From Glebionis coronaria (taxonomy: Eukaryota; Streptophyta; Magnoliopsida; Asterales; Asteraceae), in contig CM046876.1 in the NCBI GenBank assembly GCA_025667525.1, forward strand, positions 573,683,469-573,747,468: DNA of 64,000 nt, written 5' to 3'. Shown here one piece after another: positions 1 to 11,758 of this stretch. Below the pieces are notes generated by a model. It did no database searches and was not told the DNA's origin. It was given only the letters and a program-made list of their open reading frames with translations. Position 1 is the first letter of the stretch, and every line of letters begins with the position of its first letter. The translations under genes were made by a program, and so were the position numbers.

Positions 1-1
1 A

Positions 2-427
2 AGAATATTCAGACTTTTGGAAGATATTCTTCACATTCTTGACATACAAGACATTCAGGATCTTTTCAGGTTAGTTCAAGAAGCCAGTGCAGGTAAAACA
101 GAAGTATCACTATTGTATAGGGAAATGCTCTTCATGTATGAACCACACAACTGTGATCAAGAAATGTTGAAGGAATTAGGGAATCAGGTTCCTAGTTATT
201 GGAGATATAATAGGTCATGTGGATTGCATATTTTGGATATAGATGATGTTACCTACTATATGCTACAAGAGAAGAGTTATCCATTCAAAATAAGATTGGT
301 GGAAAGAATGTTGGAACAACAATTAGAAGTTACAGAAGAATCTGTTGATGCTTTGGAGTTGATCAGAATGGTTAAACAACAAATCAAGGATTTGAAAGAT
401 GAGGAAGAAGCTGAGAAAGAGCCTTAA
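2..427 (+). CDS. unrecognised protein C-terminus in element D, partial at left edge
   Basis: The frame is open from base 2 through the window edge to a TAA at 425-427, giving about 141 residues. The first possible in-window start is only a TTG at 17, so the true start is probably outside. I do not recognise the domain. The protein is hydrophilic. Its C-terminal third is rich in Glu, Lys and Leu (QQIKDLKDEEEAEKE at the end), compatible with a coiled coil. It lies upstream of a 3' LTR in the same orientation, so it is most likely the last coding piece of retrotransposon D (gag-like or accessory). No RT or integrase motif is visible. Confidence 0.5.
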   Translation, partial: RIFRLLEDILHILDIQDIQDLFRLVQEASAGKTEVSLLYREMLFMYEPHNCDQEMLKELGNQVPSYWRYNRSCGLHILDIDDVTYYMLQEKSYPFKIRLVERMLEQQLEVTEESVDALELIRMVKQQIKDLKDEEEAEKEP

Positions 428-457
428 GTGTTTGACTTTTAGTCACACTTCACAAAT

Positions 458-800
458 GGTTCTCAGTTCACCATGTCTAACACACATAAGAACTGGCTAG
501 TCCATAAGCAAACGGTTTGTGGTAAAGACTTCTCAAATCCGTTGAAAGCTGGTAGTTTGCTAAAAACTATATGGTTCTAACTCACCTTGTTTTGAAACAA
601 AGAGTTGGCTAGTCCTAGACAAACGGTACTAGGTAAAGACTTCATCAAATCTGTTGATGGTTGACAATTTACCAAAAATTGTAGGGTTATCAGTACACCT
701 TATTCTTCATGAACAAAGTATTGGCTATTCCAGAGTGTACGACTAACTAGTAAAGAATATATCAAATCTGTTGATAGCTGGTGATTTGCTAAAAATCATG
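458..800 (+). repeat. three degenerate 112-116-bp tandem repeats
   Basis: Units run 458-572, 573-684 and 685-800. Each starts with GGTT(C/A)T, then carries a TTGGCTA-like block, a GTAAAGA block, a TCAAATCTGTTGA-like block and ends in a GCTAAAAA(A/T) block. Similarity is visible throughout but eroded. It sits in the 3' untranslated part of element D. Confidence 0.75.
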
Positions 801-1225
801 AAGCCAATGCAGATTGGTTTTGTTGTTAACTGTTTTATTTCAGGTATGAAGATTGCAAGAAAAAAATAATCAAGAAGAAAATACTTAGAAGGTTTTGTCT
901 CATCAAATCAAGACTGAAGTTCATGATTCAGAGTTCATAGATTTAACTCAAGAAGACAATTACTGATGCTGCAAAGAGAATTGAATGTTTACAAGACACA
1001 AGAAGATCATAGTTTGAAGACAAAGATGTTGTTCATGATGTTTGAATATTATCTTATCAGAAGAAGATCTACATTGAAGTATTTGGCTACATTCAGTTGG
1101 ATACAAATACAAATTGCCAAGTTCAATCCAAGGATGAAGGAAAGACTGAAGACATGTATTCTAAATACATCCAGTACAAGAGAAACAAGAAGACAACAAG
1201 TTATAATTCTTGTTTAGGAGAGGAT

Positions 1226-1694
1226 TGTTGGGAATTACTTGTTAAGTGTCAAGTACCGTTAGTATTATTCAAGTACTGTTAGTTATCTTTCAAGTACCGT
1301 TAGTGTTAACGCGTTACACAGTAAGTACTGCTACTTATAAAGTAAGTACTGCTATATTGATTAGGACGAATATATCTTTGTATAAGATATGTCATAGTTA
1401 TAGTTAGAGTATATCTTATGTGATATACTTAATAGTTAGAATATTGATAATATATCGGCTGTAATATAGTTATCTTTATAGAATATTTTAAGGTTTCTAG
1501 GGTTCCTTACTCTATAAAAGGAACATAGGTACACATGTACCTCATTCAAGTCGATTAATAAGAGAATCGAATAGTTAAAAGTAATTCTGTTCTTCTGTGC
1601 TTTATAAGTTAGATTCCGCATAACTTATTTAGTTTGAGTAAGAGTTCTCAAAGTGTTTTAGTTTGATTACAAACTACTATACTAGTTCTTAACA
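1226..1694 (+). repeat. 3' LTR of element D
   Basis: Begins TGTTGGG and ends TTCTTAACA. It is preceded by the purine-rich tract TTTAGGAGAGGAT (1213-1225), which fits a polypurine tract for plus-strand priming. A TATA box TATAAAAG lies at 1513-1520. Near the start, three short repeats of the type CAAGTACCGTTAGT occur (about 1248-1305). The right end joins directly to copia RT sequence in frame terms, supporting the 1694 boundary. Confidence 0.75.
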
Positions 1695-3015
1695 GAATAT
1701 AGATCCAATTAAAGGGATCAACATAGAGGTATAAAGTTAGATTGGTGTCTAAAGGTTTTAGTCAAAGAAAATGTATTGATTCTGAAGAAACTTTAGAGTC
1801 CTGTTGTGAAAATGGTTACTGTTATATGTGTTACCAATTTAGTTGTTTACAATAATTTTCCTCAATATCAACTTGTTTTTAATAATGTTTTTGTATGGTA
1901 ATTTGCATGAGGATGTTTACATGGACTTACCTCTAGGGTACTATGATGCTTCTAAGACCAAAGTCTGTAAGCTTGTTAAGTCCCTTTTATAGACTTAAGC
2001 AAACTCCTAGGCAATGGAATGAGAAGTTAACTAGTGCTTTGATTGAGATGGTTTTATACAGAGTTTAAATGATTATTCTTTGTATGTGAAAGATACTAAT
2101 GGAGAGTTTTTATATTATTTGTTTATGTTAATGACATTGTTATCACTGGGAATAATAAGTCTTAAATTGTTAAGTTTAAATTGTTTTATCTAGTAAGTTT
2201 AAAATGAAAGGTTTGGATATACTTTAAAATACTTTATTGGATTAAGATCTAGTAAGTTTAAACTGTTTTATCTAGTAAGTTTAAAATTAGTGAGTATGGT
2301 TTGTTGGGCTGTAAGCCTACTGCTACACCTATGCAGCAAAATGTTTGTTTGAATCATGTTGAGACTAAGGATGATAAGAAGCTTGTGAATTTGACTTCTT
2401 ATTAGAAGGTGGTTGGTAAGCTGATTTATCTATCTGTTACTAGCCCTGTCATTTCTTATGTTGAACATCGTTTATCTCAACATATGCACTCATCTTTGTA
2501 ATCACACTTTACAGTTGGGTTGAGAGTGTTGAGATATTTGAAACAATGTCCAGGTCTTGGTATTCAGTTTAGTCCTAGTAAGAGCTTGAGTCTGCATGCT
2601 TTCTGAGATGCAGACTGGGCTAAGTGTTTGTTGACTAGGAAGTCTTTTTCTGGCTTTAGTGTTTACTTTTGTAGGAACTTGGTTTCTTGGAAAAGTAAGA
2701 AACAAGAAACCATCTCAAGATATTTAGCTAAGATGAGTATAGATGCATGACATCTACTACTTGTGAGATTGTTTGGATAACTCAGCTTCTAAAGGACTTG
2801 GGAGTGGAGGGCTTGTTTCTAGTTCCCTTGTACTGTGATAGCACTTTTGTTATTCAAATTGCAGCCAATCCTGTGTTTCATGAGAAAACTAATCATTTTG
2901 AGATTGATGTGCATTTGGTTAGGAAGAAAGTGGCTTCTGGTGTGATAAGCACTATAAAGGTAAATTCAGCTAATATTGTGGTAGATGTATTTATGTTAGT
3001 ATTGGGTCCCACAGA
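1695..3015 (+). pseudogene. Ty1/copia pol fragment (RT-RNase H) of element C
   Basis: Conceptual translation with several frame changes and stops gives the copia RT and RNase H order: a RLVSKGFSQ block near 1740, NLHEDVYMDLPPGYYD near 1903-1948, KSLYRLKQTPRQWNEKL near 1980-2030, then SDADWAKC-like and SKKQETIS-like RNase H blocks near 2600-2715. The last part (2747 onward) is open and reaches LGPT at about 3003-3015. The 5' end is cut by element D and the 3' end by gypsy G. The frame resumes at 34751 with LYKPFEYW. A local duplication of a roughly 35-bp stretch (AAGTTTAAA..TTTTATCTAGT) is visible at 2170-2290. It is a dead copy. Confidence 0.85.
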
Positions 3016-3025
3016 TGGCGCCACT
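3008..3025 (-). other. extra tRNA primer-binding-site-like sequence outside the G 3' LTR
   Basis: Reading the minus strand after the LTR terminus CTAACA, there are two bases, then TGGCGCCATCTGTGGGAC, which matches the kind of PBS seen in plant Tat-lineage gypsy elements. The corresponding place beside the 5' LTR (34149-34168) has a degraded version matching at about 15 of 20 positions. A PBS is expected only beside the 5' LTR. Its far end overlaps the GGGTCC of copia C. Confidence 0.65.
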
Positions 3026-3610
3026 TGTTAGTACAACAATCGTTCGGGATCGAGAACGAATCTAAGTTCCTAGCGAGAGGTCTTAGATATCTTGGACTAT
3101 TGTAGATCTTATACTATCAATAGATGTGATTGACGATTTCATGCACAAGTAAAGTATAACGGTAGTCCTTATCGTGAGAACAGACCCCACAATTAGACTC
3201 TGATGTGAGAGTAAGTATTCATATCGTTAGAGATTTATGTGTGTGCTAAGATGAGTGAGATAATCGTACCTCGTTTGGAGTGAAAAGGAGTACTATTTAT
3301 AGAGGAAAGTACTAGGCCTTTCTTGTATCTCGGATAGTACTTTGGGAGTGGGCCTTTGTGGTCCAAAAGCCCATTTGTCCTTTATTGTCTAATGGTGACC
3401 TACGGACTAGTTCTTAGGAACTTATCCGTAGGGGTTCCGGATGTGTTTCGGGGAAAGCATGTCTGGTGTTTGCGTTGCAGATCCGCTCGGTGGGAACTGA
3501 TCCGCTTATAGTTTTGCCATCGTGATGGTCTTTCATGTACTTGGGTATGGGCCCAAGGTTTGGTGTCTGGTTTAAGGCCCAATGGTCCGTATCCATGCTA
3601 TATGACATCA
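3026..3610 (-). repeat. 3' LTR of gypsy G
   Basis: 585 bp; on the minus strand it starts TGATGTC and ends CTAACA. The polypurine-like tract GAGGGGGACT lies next to it on the element's internal side (3611-3620, complement). Unusually, a primer-binding-site-like sequence follows on the outer side (3008-3025). Similar along its whole length to 34169-34750. Confidence 0.9.
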
Positions 3611-4233
3611 AGTCCCCCTCAGTCCATTGGTTCTTGCGTTGTGCGGATCGATCGCTGGACTTTTTTGCAAGTACCCTTTCCATGTTTTTCATGACGGCCT
3701 GTTTTTATTTTTTGGGGAATAACGGGCGGTGCATTACTTTCGTGTAAGCGACACTCTTTTTTTTGAACCTAGGTGTTTGGGTTTTTCTAGTTTTAGCTTC
3801 CTTTGTCTGGCTGCTTTGTAGTGGTATGTCTCCGTGTCTTTTGTCCCAGCCCTGTTGTGTATTTGTAGGCTTTTATTTCCTTTGTATGTTGTCCGGACTG
3901 TCTTAGCATTGCTTTATGGTGCTTTGGCTTTTCGAGTGTCCGAAAGTGTTTCCTTTCCGCAATTATTTTTTAATTGGGATAATCTTGCATGTTGTAGTTA
4001 GCCATTAATCGTCATTTATTGTTTGAAATGACCATTGTCAGCCAAGTTGGTCTATTTGGCTCAGGGTGACCTTTGGTTATCCCGATCTTGGTCGTTCATT
4101 TTTTAAGTGTATTCAATGCGTTTGTATCTTGTGCGTTGCGCTAATCGTATGAATTGACTTTCCCTCTTCATTAATATTTTACTGCTTCCTTTCTTGTTGC
4201 TTTTTCAAGAAGAGAGACTTTGTTCTTCTTCCC

Positions 4234-6140
4234 ATGTGGGTTTCATATTCGTTTGTGAAAAAGTCTGTTTTCCACTTTTTTAATTACTTCTCTGTAATGC
4301 CATTGATAGATAAGTGTAGGTCGGTACTTACTCAACGTCATTTGGATGAGTTTTGTAGGAAATATCATATTCCTTCGTGTGTTCATCCAAATTTGGCTAG
4401 TCCGAATAGTAGTGTCCGTGATGCTCCACCTGGGCAGGTTGCTGTTTATACAAAGTTCTTTGATTTTGCTTCTTATCGCATTCCATTTTCCTGCTTCTTT
4501 CTTGCAGTTTTGAGGTATTTTTACTTTCATATCTCTCAGCTACATGTTGTAGCTGCTATTAAGATTGCCCATTTTGAGATTTCATGTCGTGCTGGAGGTA
4601 TCGTCCCCACTGTTGGCTTGTTTCATGTGTCCTATATGAACACCTTTAATATAGGATGGATGTCGTTTATCGACGTTCTTCGCATCTTTATCCTTGCTTT
4701 ACCGAAGAAATACATCCTCTTACAGATTGCATGGACCGCTTTTTTTCGTTGATTCTTTTGTTGTTCCTTTTCCTACGTCTTGGTCTGATAGACCATTGGA
4801 GAAGGATCTCGCCCCATTATGTATTATGGTTTCCAAATAGATCAAGTGGAGTATCTTCTGCACCCTCGTGTTTCATTTGCTAAGTACTTTGAGCCTTTCT
4901 TATGTGCTATTGGTATTAGCCATCATTATTCGCTTAGGAGGGATTTTTATCCTATCTTCATCGATGCCCGTGGGAAAGGTAGTTAGGGAGATTGTGTTAT
5001 GTATGCAAGTGTCTATATACATGTATATATATTATGATTTTGCTCTTTCTTTTGCAGAGATGGCTCTTTTTTACTGTACTGCTTCCGCTAAGCCTCACAA
5101 GGTGATGTTCCGTATTGAGCGACTGAAGGATCGTCAGGTTCCCCTTCTTGAGTCTACCCTGGGTATAACTGTTCCATTGGAGGGTTTTATTGACCCACTT
5201 AGTGTGATACCAGATACGGGAGTTGGTTAGTCCCATGTTCATAGGAGGAGAAGAAAGGGAGTTCGTGTGGGTGTGGTTGTTGTTGGTACAGGAACCACTC
5301 CGGTTGTTGTTGTGCCTGCTTCGGTCGCCGGGACTAGTAGAGGTATAGGACCTAATTTTTCTTGGTAGTGATTACTTCTACTTTTTTCTAAGATCGTTAT
5401 ATCTTTTGTAGGTGTTGTTCCTACTACTCTTGTTGGTTTGTCATCTTTGTCCCTTCTAGATATTGGGCCTTTAGACGACCTGTGCTCACTTGACCTGAAT
5501 TATAGGATTGACTGGGATTCTATTAGCGATGTGGTTTCTCCTACTTTGTCTGATCGGTTTTTTGATTCTGGTGTGGGGTACACATCGAGTTCTTGGTCAT
5601 TGGGTCTCGGGGACTCAGAAATTGGTGTCTTAAGGGCTAAAATTTCTGATCTTGAGAAAGATGTCGTTGTGCTTCCTGGACTCCATGGTCAGGTTGCCTC
5701 TTTAAAGGCAGCGAATGTGTTTTTGTCCTCGGCTGTCGCTTGAGAAGGAGAAGAATGCTCTTATGGAGGGTAAGATATCGGAACTTACTGGTGCTCTGGA
5801 GGCTTCTTATGCTCGTATTTGTGATTTGGAGACGCCAGTTGTTGGTCCTGGGGACCAATTTCCTATTTCTGGTGCTTTTGCCTCTTTGTTTTCGCAAGCG
5901 GCGTTTCCCCTTCATAGCGATTTTGTTGGTGCCACTAGAAGTATTGGTGGTGATGCTGATTTTTTCAACATGTCCAGAGTTGATTCTGGTTTGTCGTATG
6001 GGGGAATGGGTATCCCTATTAGTGTTAATGATTCTCGAGTTTTGGCAGTGGCTTCGTATCTCCCTGTATCCGCGGGTCAACCTTTGGATGTTTCTAACTG
6101 TATCTTTGATTTTCCCGTTGGGAATCCTTTCCTTTGCTAG
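4234..6140 (+). pseudogene. antisense ORF of gypsy G (putative gypsy-type transposon protein, Transposase_28-like)
   Basis: Runs opposite to the element's gag-pol, between the pol stop and the 3' LTR. The first open part (4234-4752, 172 aa) contains FCRKYHIP, a PPGQVAVYTKFFDFA block, FHISQL and HFEISCRAGGIVPTVGLF. I recognise this pattern as the plant protein family annotated as putative gypsy-type transposon protein. Two short introns are likely (donor at 4979 with acceptor ending at 5057, and about 5357-5410, both GT..AG). Later open parts are 5060-5230, 5438-5743 and 5715-6140, the last rich in heptad-like Leu/Glu (KISDLEKDV, EKEKNALMEGKISEL), so probably a coiled coil. Frame breaks show it no longer encodes one protein. 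Its function is unknown. Confidence 0.7.
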
Positions 6141-6713
6141 AAAGACTGCTAGATATGACGTCGATAGGGTCATTTTTAGTGTACATAGTTCTTCATACAT
6201 TTGTAATTATTCGCGACCGTATGTGGTCTATATGCAGGTTTTTTGTAAGAGGCTTGATTACCTCCTTTTTTGCGCACATCTTAGTGGGTGCGGCTTGCAC
6301 ATTTTCATGGGAATGTATGTACGCTATCTTGTATTACCGTCATTTTACGTTTCCAGTGATAGGCTTATTGTTATGGTGGGGGAAGCCCCCGGTGCTGGGC
6401 TTGCAATGCCTCTTATGCACCTCTTTGAGGTTTTCGTTAGGAATTATCTTTTTTTGTTTTTATCACGGAGATAATGTTATGTGCATGTGTCTTACCATAT
6501 TATGATTTAGACAAGTAATTAGCAGATAATGATTTGTCAAGAAAAGGGGAATACGGAGGTAGCGAAGCTCCAAATTCTTGTTTAAAATTTTGAAATACAT
6601 AAAGTTAAGTACATTGTAAAAAAATTTTGCCTCCTATCAGAGACTGAGAGTTCATCCGTGACTTACATACGAGGTCTTACACTTACTAAGGAATCTTAAA
6701 AGAAGATACAGGG

Positions 6714-6859
6714 CTAAATGTAGCACTTCTTTAAGTTGTTGATATTCCAAGTTCGTTGCAATATGTTTCCTTCTTTGTCTATGAGTTTATAAGCTCCATT
6801 TCCAAAGGCTTCTATGACTTCGTATGGCCCTTCCCATTTTGATCCTAGTTTACCTATGT
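6714..6859 (-). pseudogene. C-terminal end of gypsy G pol
   Basis: Minus-strand translation gives [19 protein letters not shown], then [11 protein letters not shown] and [11 protein letters not shown] before a stop whose complement is at 6714-6716. This is the usual integrase C-terminal tail of Tat-lineage polyproteins. The upstream sequence (PGEFVYRSNDANHAE) lies at 15222 onward, on the other side of copia A, and joins in frame across the CTTCA target duplication. Confidence 0.85.
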
Positions 6860-6864
6860 CTTCA

Positions 6865-7242
6865 TGTTAGCCTCAAAATATCGAGTCAAACAAGAATGTT
6901 CGGTCATAGGTTTATTATGTATTATTCTTAGAACGTTGTAATAAATAGTAGAATAGTCAGGAATCACGGGCTTGATAAAATAGCTAATAGTCCATGTTTA
7001 AGGTTATATAGTTAATGGATTCAAGCCCGGCCTAATCAAATAGCCCATAAAGCCTACATGTAAGGCATGGCTATACATACCTCTCCTCGCATGTTAAGAG
7101 AGGGTTGGTTAGCTCATAACACTTTTCTCTCTTAATATAATATTCCCAAGTTATCATCTACTTTATCTCTCTAAATTTCATCTCTTTTACATCTTATTTC
7201 TTATAATCAAACCATGGTGAAGTGATTAATATTGGAACAACA
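6865..7242 (+). repeat. 5' LTR of copia A
   Basis: 378 bp, TGTTAGCC...GAACAACA. The TATA box position reads TATACATA (7072-7079), whereas the 3' LTR has TATAAATA (15051-15058), so the transcribing LTR has a weakened box. Confidence 0.92.
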
Positions 7243-7244
7243 AT

Positions 7245-7257
7245 TGGTATCAGATCC
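7245..7257 (+). other. primer binding site of copia A (initiator tRNA-Met type)
   Basis: TTGGTATCAGATC two bases after the 5' LTR; close to the TGGTATCAGAGCC that is complementary to the 3' end of plant initiator tRNA-Met and is the usual copia primer site. Confidence 0.8.
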
Positions 7258-7589
7258 ACGGGGTAGATTAGTGATTGGTTTTGGTTTTTGATTGTGTTCG
7301 TGTGGTTTTGAGACTCAGTCATCTAGTCTCAAATTTTTTGTGTGTTTTCGTGGTCTAAATCTTCATAGAAATCACTTACATAGTTGTAGTAGAGATTTCG
7401 GTTATTACTTTGGTCAAAAACACAAAAAATTTGGTTGTTTGGCTTGATCTTGGTGCTAAAACTCGAATTTTGTACTTTCTGTCCGAGAAAAAGTATAATC
7501 TCAGAATAAATATTGTGAAATCCCTTTATTCCAAGATCTTGGCAAGTATAATCTCGCACTTTTGTAAAATCTCGCAATTATGTAAAATC

Positions 7590-7930
7590 TCGCAAAAACA
7601 ATTCCATACTCAGAGATCTTCCATATTCCGAAATCTTTATTATACTTTCCGAGATCTTTCGGACTTAGATTCCGAGATCCTTGGTTAATATTCTGAAATC
7701 TTAGATACTAGATTCTGAAATTTTGGTTTATATATTCCGAGATCTTTTGGTCTTGGATTCCGAGATCTTACTCATTTATTCTGAAATCTTCGTTACAGAT
7801 TCCGAAATTATACTCACATTTTCCGAAATCTTCAACATATACATTCCGAGACCTTTGTTCCACATTCCAAGATTATACATTGCGTAATTATGTATTCCGA
7901 GATTATACATTCAAAGATCATTATTGCGAG
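7590..7930 (+). repeat. TTCCGA-type minisatellite in the leader of copia A
   Basis: More than ten imperfect copies of a 20-35-bp unit with core ATTCCGAGATCTT, between PBS and first ORF. Element B has a minisatellite with a related core (TTCCGATTGG) at the same place. Confidence 0.75.
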
Positions 7931-8238
7931 ATTTATGTTCGAGTCATTTTAGACTTAGCCAGTATATAGACTAGTTTCGGAATATCGTTTCCAAAAAAAT
8001 AGAGTTAAAGTTTTTAGTTCAAGTAAATTCAAATTTTTTCCACACTAGTTTTTGGCTATTTCTAACTCGATTTCAAAATTTGGCAATTACAAAATTTTTC
8101 GGTCTACCGTTATATCGAACTGGGGTATTTATTGTCAGACTGAGAACAAATCGCAATTTTTGGAATTTTAACCACAACCTTATCACACCATATCTACTTA
8201 AGATCCAAAGTCACTTCATCAACTAAGACACCATCATC

Positions 8239-8904
8239 ATGGAAAAGAGCAATACGGCTACTAAGGGAACATATGTGACAGACATTAAGATGAAACGACT
8301 ACAACAGAAGATTATTCTCTTGAGAGCAAATGCTATGGATGGTTTTAGCGGATTTCAATCATCTTTTGAGCACCTTTCAAAAGGCATGGTAAACTTAGGT
8401 GAATCCAGTGGCACATTCATAAGAATATTCACCCAAGCCACAGATAAACTTGAAGCACAACTAGTCAAAGAAAAACTCCTTGCTAGTGAATGCAAGACCA
8501 TTTTCACTGAACTCAAGACGACACTTTGACAGACCTTTGATTCTGAATTCATAAAATCTTCGCGTACAAAGGAATGCTTCAAGAGAAATAATGGAATGAA
8601 TGCTTTAGCATACAAAGATCTAATCACCCGTAACATAGACTTTATTGTAACCTATGTGAACCACACAATTCTGATCCAACAACAGATTGATGAAAGGATC
8701 AATGCAAGTTGTGGGATAGCATCAGATATTGAGAACACAAGCTGCAGATATGAGACTCCAACGCATAGTTCAGGGAATGATGACAACATCTCTAGGAAAG
8801 AAAGCAGCTCTTGCAAACAAGGAACCGACTTTGAGAATGTCATCAGCAATACACCTTCCTACGATATGGTCTTGTCTTTGACTCTGATCCATTGGAAGAG
8901 TTAA
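8239..8904 (+). pseudogene. unrecognised ORF at the gag position of copia A, one in-frame stop
   Basis: ATG at 8239 opens 96 codons to a TGA at 8527-8529. The same frame then continues to 8904, for about 221 codons in all. The sequence does not resemble the gag N-terminus of element B. It has no zinc knuckle and no recognisable domain. It is Lys/Glu/Leu-rich in the first half (DKLEAQLVKEKLLASECK) and Ser/Asn-rich later. After a frame change near 8880 the sequence becomes clearly homologous to the acidic segment of B. It could be a diverged gag, or foreign sequence that replaced gag. Confidence 0.45.
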
Positions 8905-11758
8905 ACCATGATCAATTTAATGTGTTTGCCAATGCCAATACGCATGATCATTGTGATCAAACTAAAACCATTATTGACACATGTATGACGGAAAAGGTTG
9001 ATAGCAATACCATACCCGCTTCATCAGACATGTGCAATAATGAGTCTGAGGATGATCAACACGCAAATGAGTATGATGATGAGGAGCGTGTCGCGGTTGC
9101 TAATTTAATTGCTAGTTTACAAAAAATGTCAATGAAACTAGAAAGAGTCAAAAGCAATTAAAGAAGGCAAACGCAACGCTCACTCAAAACTTTGAAGAAA
9201 GCAAATGGGCTTTAATAAAATCAAGTGAGACTTTAGATAGTTATAGAGCTCAACTTCTTCAAAGAGACAAAGAGCTTGAGGGGTACAAATGTCATTTAAT
9301 TAAGGTTAAAAATGATGATTTTAAATATAAATACAACGAGACTCTTGCTTTGTTAGCAAACGAGAAACGTAAATATAATGCTTCATTAATTGATGAACGT
9401 CAGAAAACGTACCTTGCAACAACCAAAGTTAACTAACTTGAACAACGGCTTTCAATGAATAACATCGATTCTGCTAAAATTCTTGATGTTAAGAAACAAG
9501 AGGTTGAAACGTTAAAACAAGATTTCAAAAGTAGACAGGAAAAAGATACTTAAAAAGTAACAAAACTTGAAGAACAAGTCGAATTTTTAAAGAAAATTGT
9601 TTATAAAACGAGTAAATCTATTCAAACCATGAGAATGATAGCACCACGGTCATTTTTTAAGGGTAAAGCTAGTTTTTCAAGTCCTATGTACCTCGACCAA
9701 GCTCAAGCTGAGAACCCTCACCTTTATTTGGATGAGTCTGAATGGACCGATCCCAATTGTCCTCTTGTTAGGCCTGATAATGAAGAGCCGACACTTTAGG
9801 AAGAGGAGAGTAGATCACCGGTTAATAAAGATTTTGTGAAACCATATAATTATGCTTATGAAAATAGTCTTTATGGTTTTTTCACTCCACAAAAACAGAA
9901 CTCTCGTGAGCAATTGTTTTTCGAAAGCGAACAACGAAGAATTTAATGGAAGAAATTTTTTGCCAAAAAGAAATCTAATGTTTTCAAATACATTAAATAT
10001 TTGCCTCTTGATGCTTCTAAAAGCAAGAGTAGGCAAACACGTGGCATTCTCAAACATCACATTGATAATGTTCAATCAATCGTCGAAAGAGACTAGAAAA
10101 ACGTGATAATGATAAGTGGAAAAAAGAGATTCCTCAAGATATAACTTTGCTTGTGAAAGAACTTTTGATACGGAATGCGGCGACGATAAAAGCAACAGTT
10201 CTTGAATTTGAAACCTTAATTCGGTCAGAAATGTTTGATGGTTTGAAATACGTTGAGTCTCTTGAAAAAGAAATTGATGACCTTCAAACAGAAAAATCAG
10301 AGTTCTCGAACGAATATGATCTCCTCTTAAAAGATTGTATCTCCAAAGATATTTTGTGTGTTACTCTTAAATCTTGCGCTGATATAGATGAATATTCTGA
10401 CGTTGCATGCAAATATCTTGATAAGACCAAAGAGTGTGAATGTCTTGAAATTGAGCTTTCGAAACACAAAGAAATGTTGATAAAAAGGCTTTTACGTTAA
10501 TTCAACACCGATGTGATTTCCTTCAAAATCATTGTCATTCTCTTGAACTTGCTTTTCAAGACAAAGTCGGAAAAGGTACAAATGATAATAACTTGCAAAT
10601 AAAACTTTCCGCCTCGTGTCGAGAAATGAACAAAAAGATTATGGAAACTACAGACTTGAAATCTCAGTTGCAAGAAAAGGACATAGAGATAGAAGAGTTG
10701 AAGAAACTCGTTGCTAAAATAGGTGGGGAAATTGTGGAACATAAAGTTGTGAAACATGTCGTTCGACAACCCAATGCCTAAAAGGATCCAAAGCCATCTA
10801 TCTAAGGAAAACCGATTCCTTACTCCAATTCTTCTCATGTAAAATCTAGGTTACCCCCTAAGACTGAAGTGCAACCAAGTGTTCCAAAACCATCTATATC
10901 ACCCTATGCTCCTCCATTTATAAAGCACACTTTTGCTAAACCCAACCATGTGAATGCACCTAGCACTTCTAGGAATACCCCCAAGCGTGTGACATTTTCG
11001 TCCACAAAGGAATCTGTAAGTTCAAATGACTTAGTTCATACCAACAACCTAGAAGATGCTACACAAAAAGGGAAGATTCAGAAATAAAAAATCGAGTATT
11101 CAAAACCTAGTACACCAACAACCGCTAGACTTCAACACACTCCTAATGGTAGTCAACCAAAACCTAGGATCCCTTTCTAACAACCTAGGAATTGGAAACC
11201 ATCAAAGAGTAGTTGTTTACCAAACACTGCGACTGAACAATCAGCAAAACCTAGGTACACACGGACTTTCATGAATTCCAAATACCCTGTATGCCCTACT
11301 TGTAAAAAGGACATTCACAATGGAAATCGTGATCATTGCATTCTGCAATAACTCTATGAGGTCAAATCTCGTACCTTTGCACTAAGAACGAATGCAGAAT
11401 CCCATAAGACAACAGGAGATACAATCCCATCGTAAAGAAAAGCAATGACAACAAATCTGGAAGGCGGATTAATAAAGGACATAGTTTCTCTCCAAAGAAG
11501 TCTTCCGCGGTGTCTGAGAAAACTACTCCTAGATCTAGTCTTCAGTGGAAACAAACGGGTCAGATCTTCAAGGAAGTTGGTCTTAAGTGGATTTCCATAG
11601 ATAAGAGTGATGAAACCTTCGCCAACACTAACGCTACTATTCTACATGTTGAAAAGGAATTTGTTAATCCTAATACTATTATTTGTGCAAACTCTTCTTT
11701 ATTTATTGCACGTAAAACAGCGGATTCTGAACCCACTTCTTCCTCAAAGGGTTCCTAA
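8905..11758 (+). pseudogene. copia A remnant of the acidic/coiled-coil gag-pol linker
   Basis: Collinear with 23.3-26.1 kb of element B on the other strand. Shared blocks include SSDMCNNESEDDQHANEYD (9010-9080), a Lys/Glu coiled coil (9120-9600), the LYLDE/LYGFF region (9720-9900), 10147-10500 (LIRNAATIKATVLEFETLI, ADIDEYSDVAC) and the basic Ser/Pro-rich segment ending near 11758. Stops and frame changes occur every few hundred bases. The match to B stops before the protease DSG, and everything from protease to RNase H is missing. Confidence 0.75.

Larger units (their letters stand above)
1..1694 (+). mobile_element. 3' part of LTR retrotransposon D
   Basis: Only the 3' portion lies in the window; the 5' LTR must be further left. 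Order seen: end of an open reading frame (to 427), three degenerate tandem repeats (458-800), about 425 bp of AT-rich sequence, a polypurine-like tract (1213-1225) and a TG...CA LTR (1226-1694). Immediately after the LTR the sequence resumes in the reverse-transcriptase region of copia element C, so D looks inserted into C. The bases GAATA after the LTR (1695-1699) are the expected right copy of a 5-bp target duplication, but the left copy is outside the window. Confidence 0.7.

Noticed and set aside
5637..6200. 187-codon minus-strand frame opposite the G antisense gene
   Set aside because: Shadow of the plus-strand coding sequence; basic, low-complexity and without gypsy motifs; it lies beyond the pol stop.
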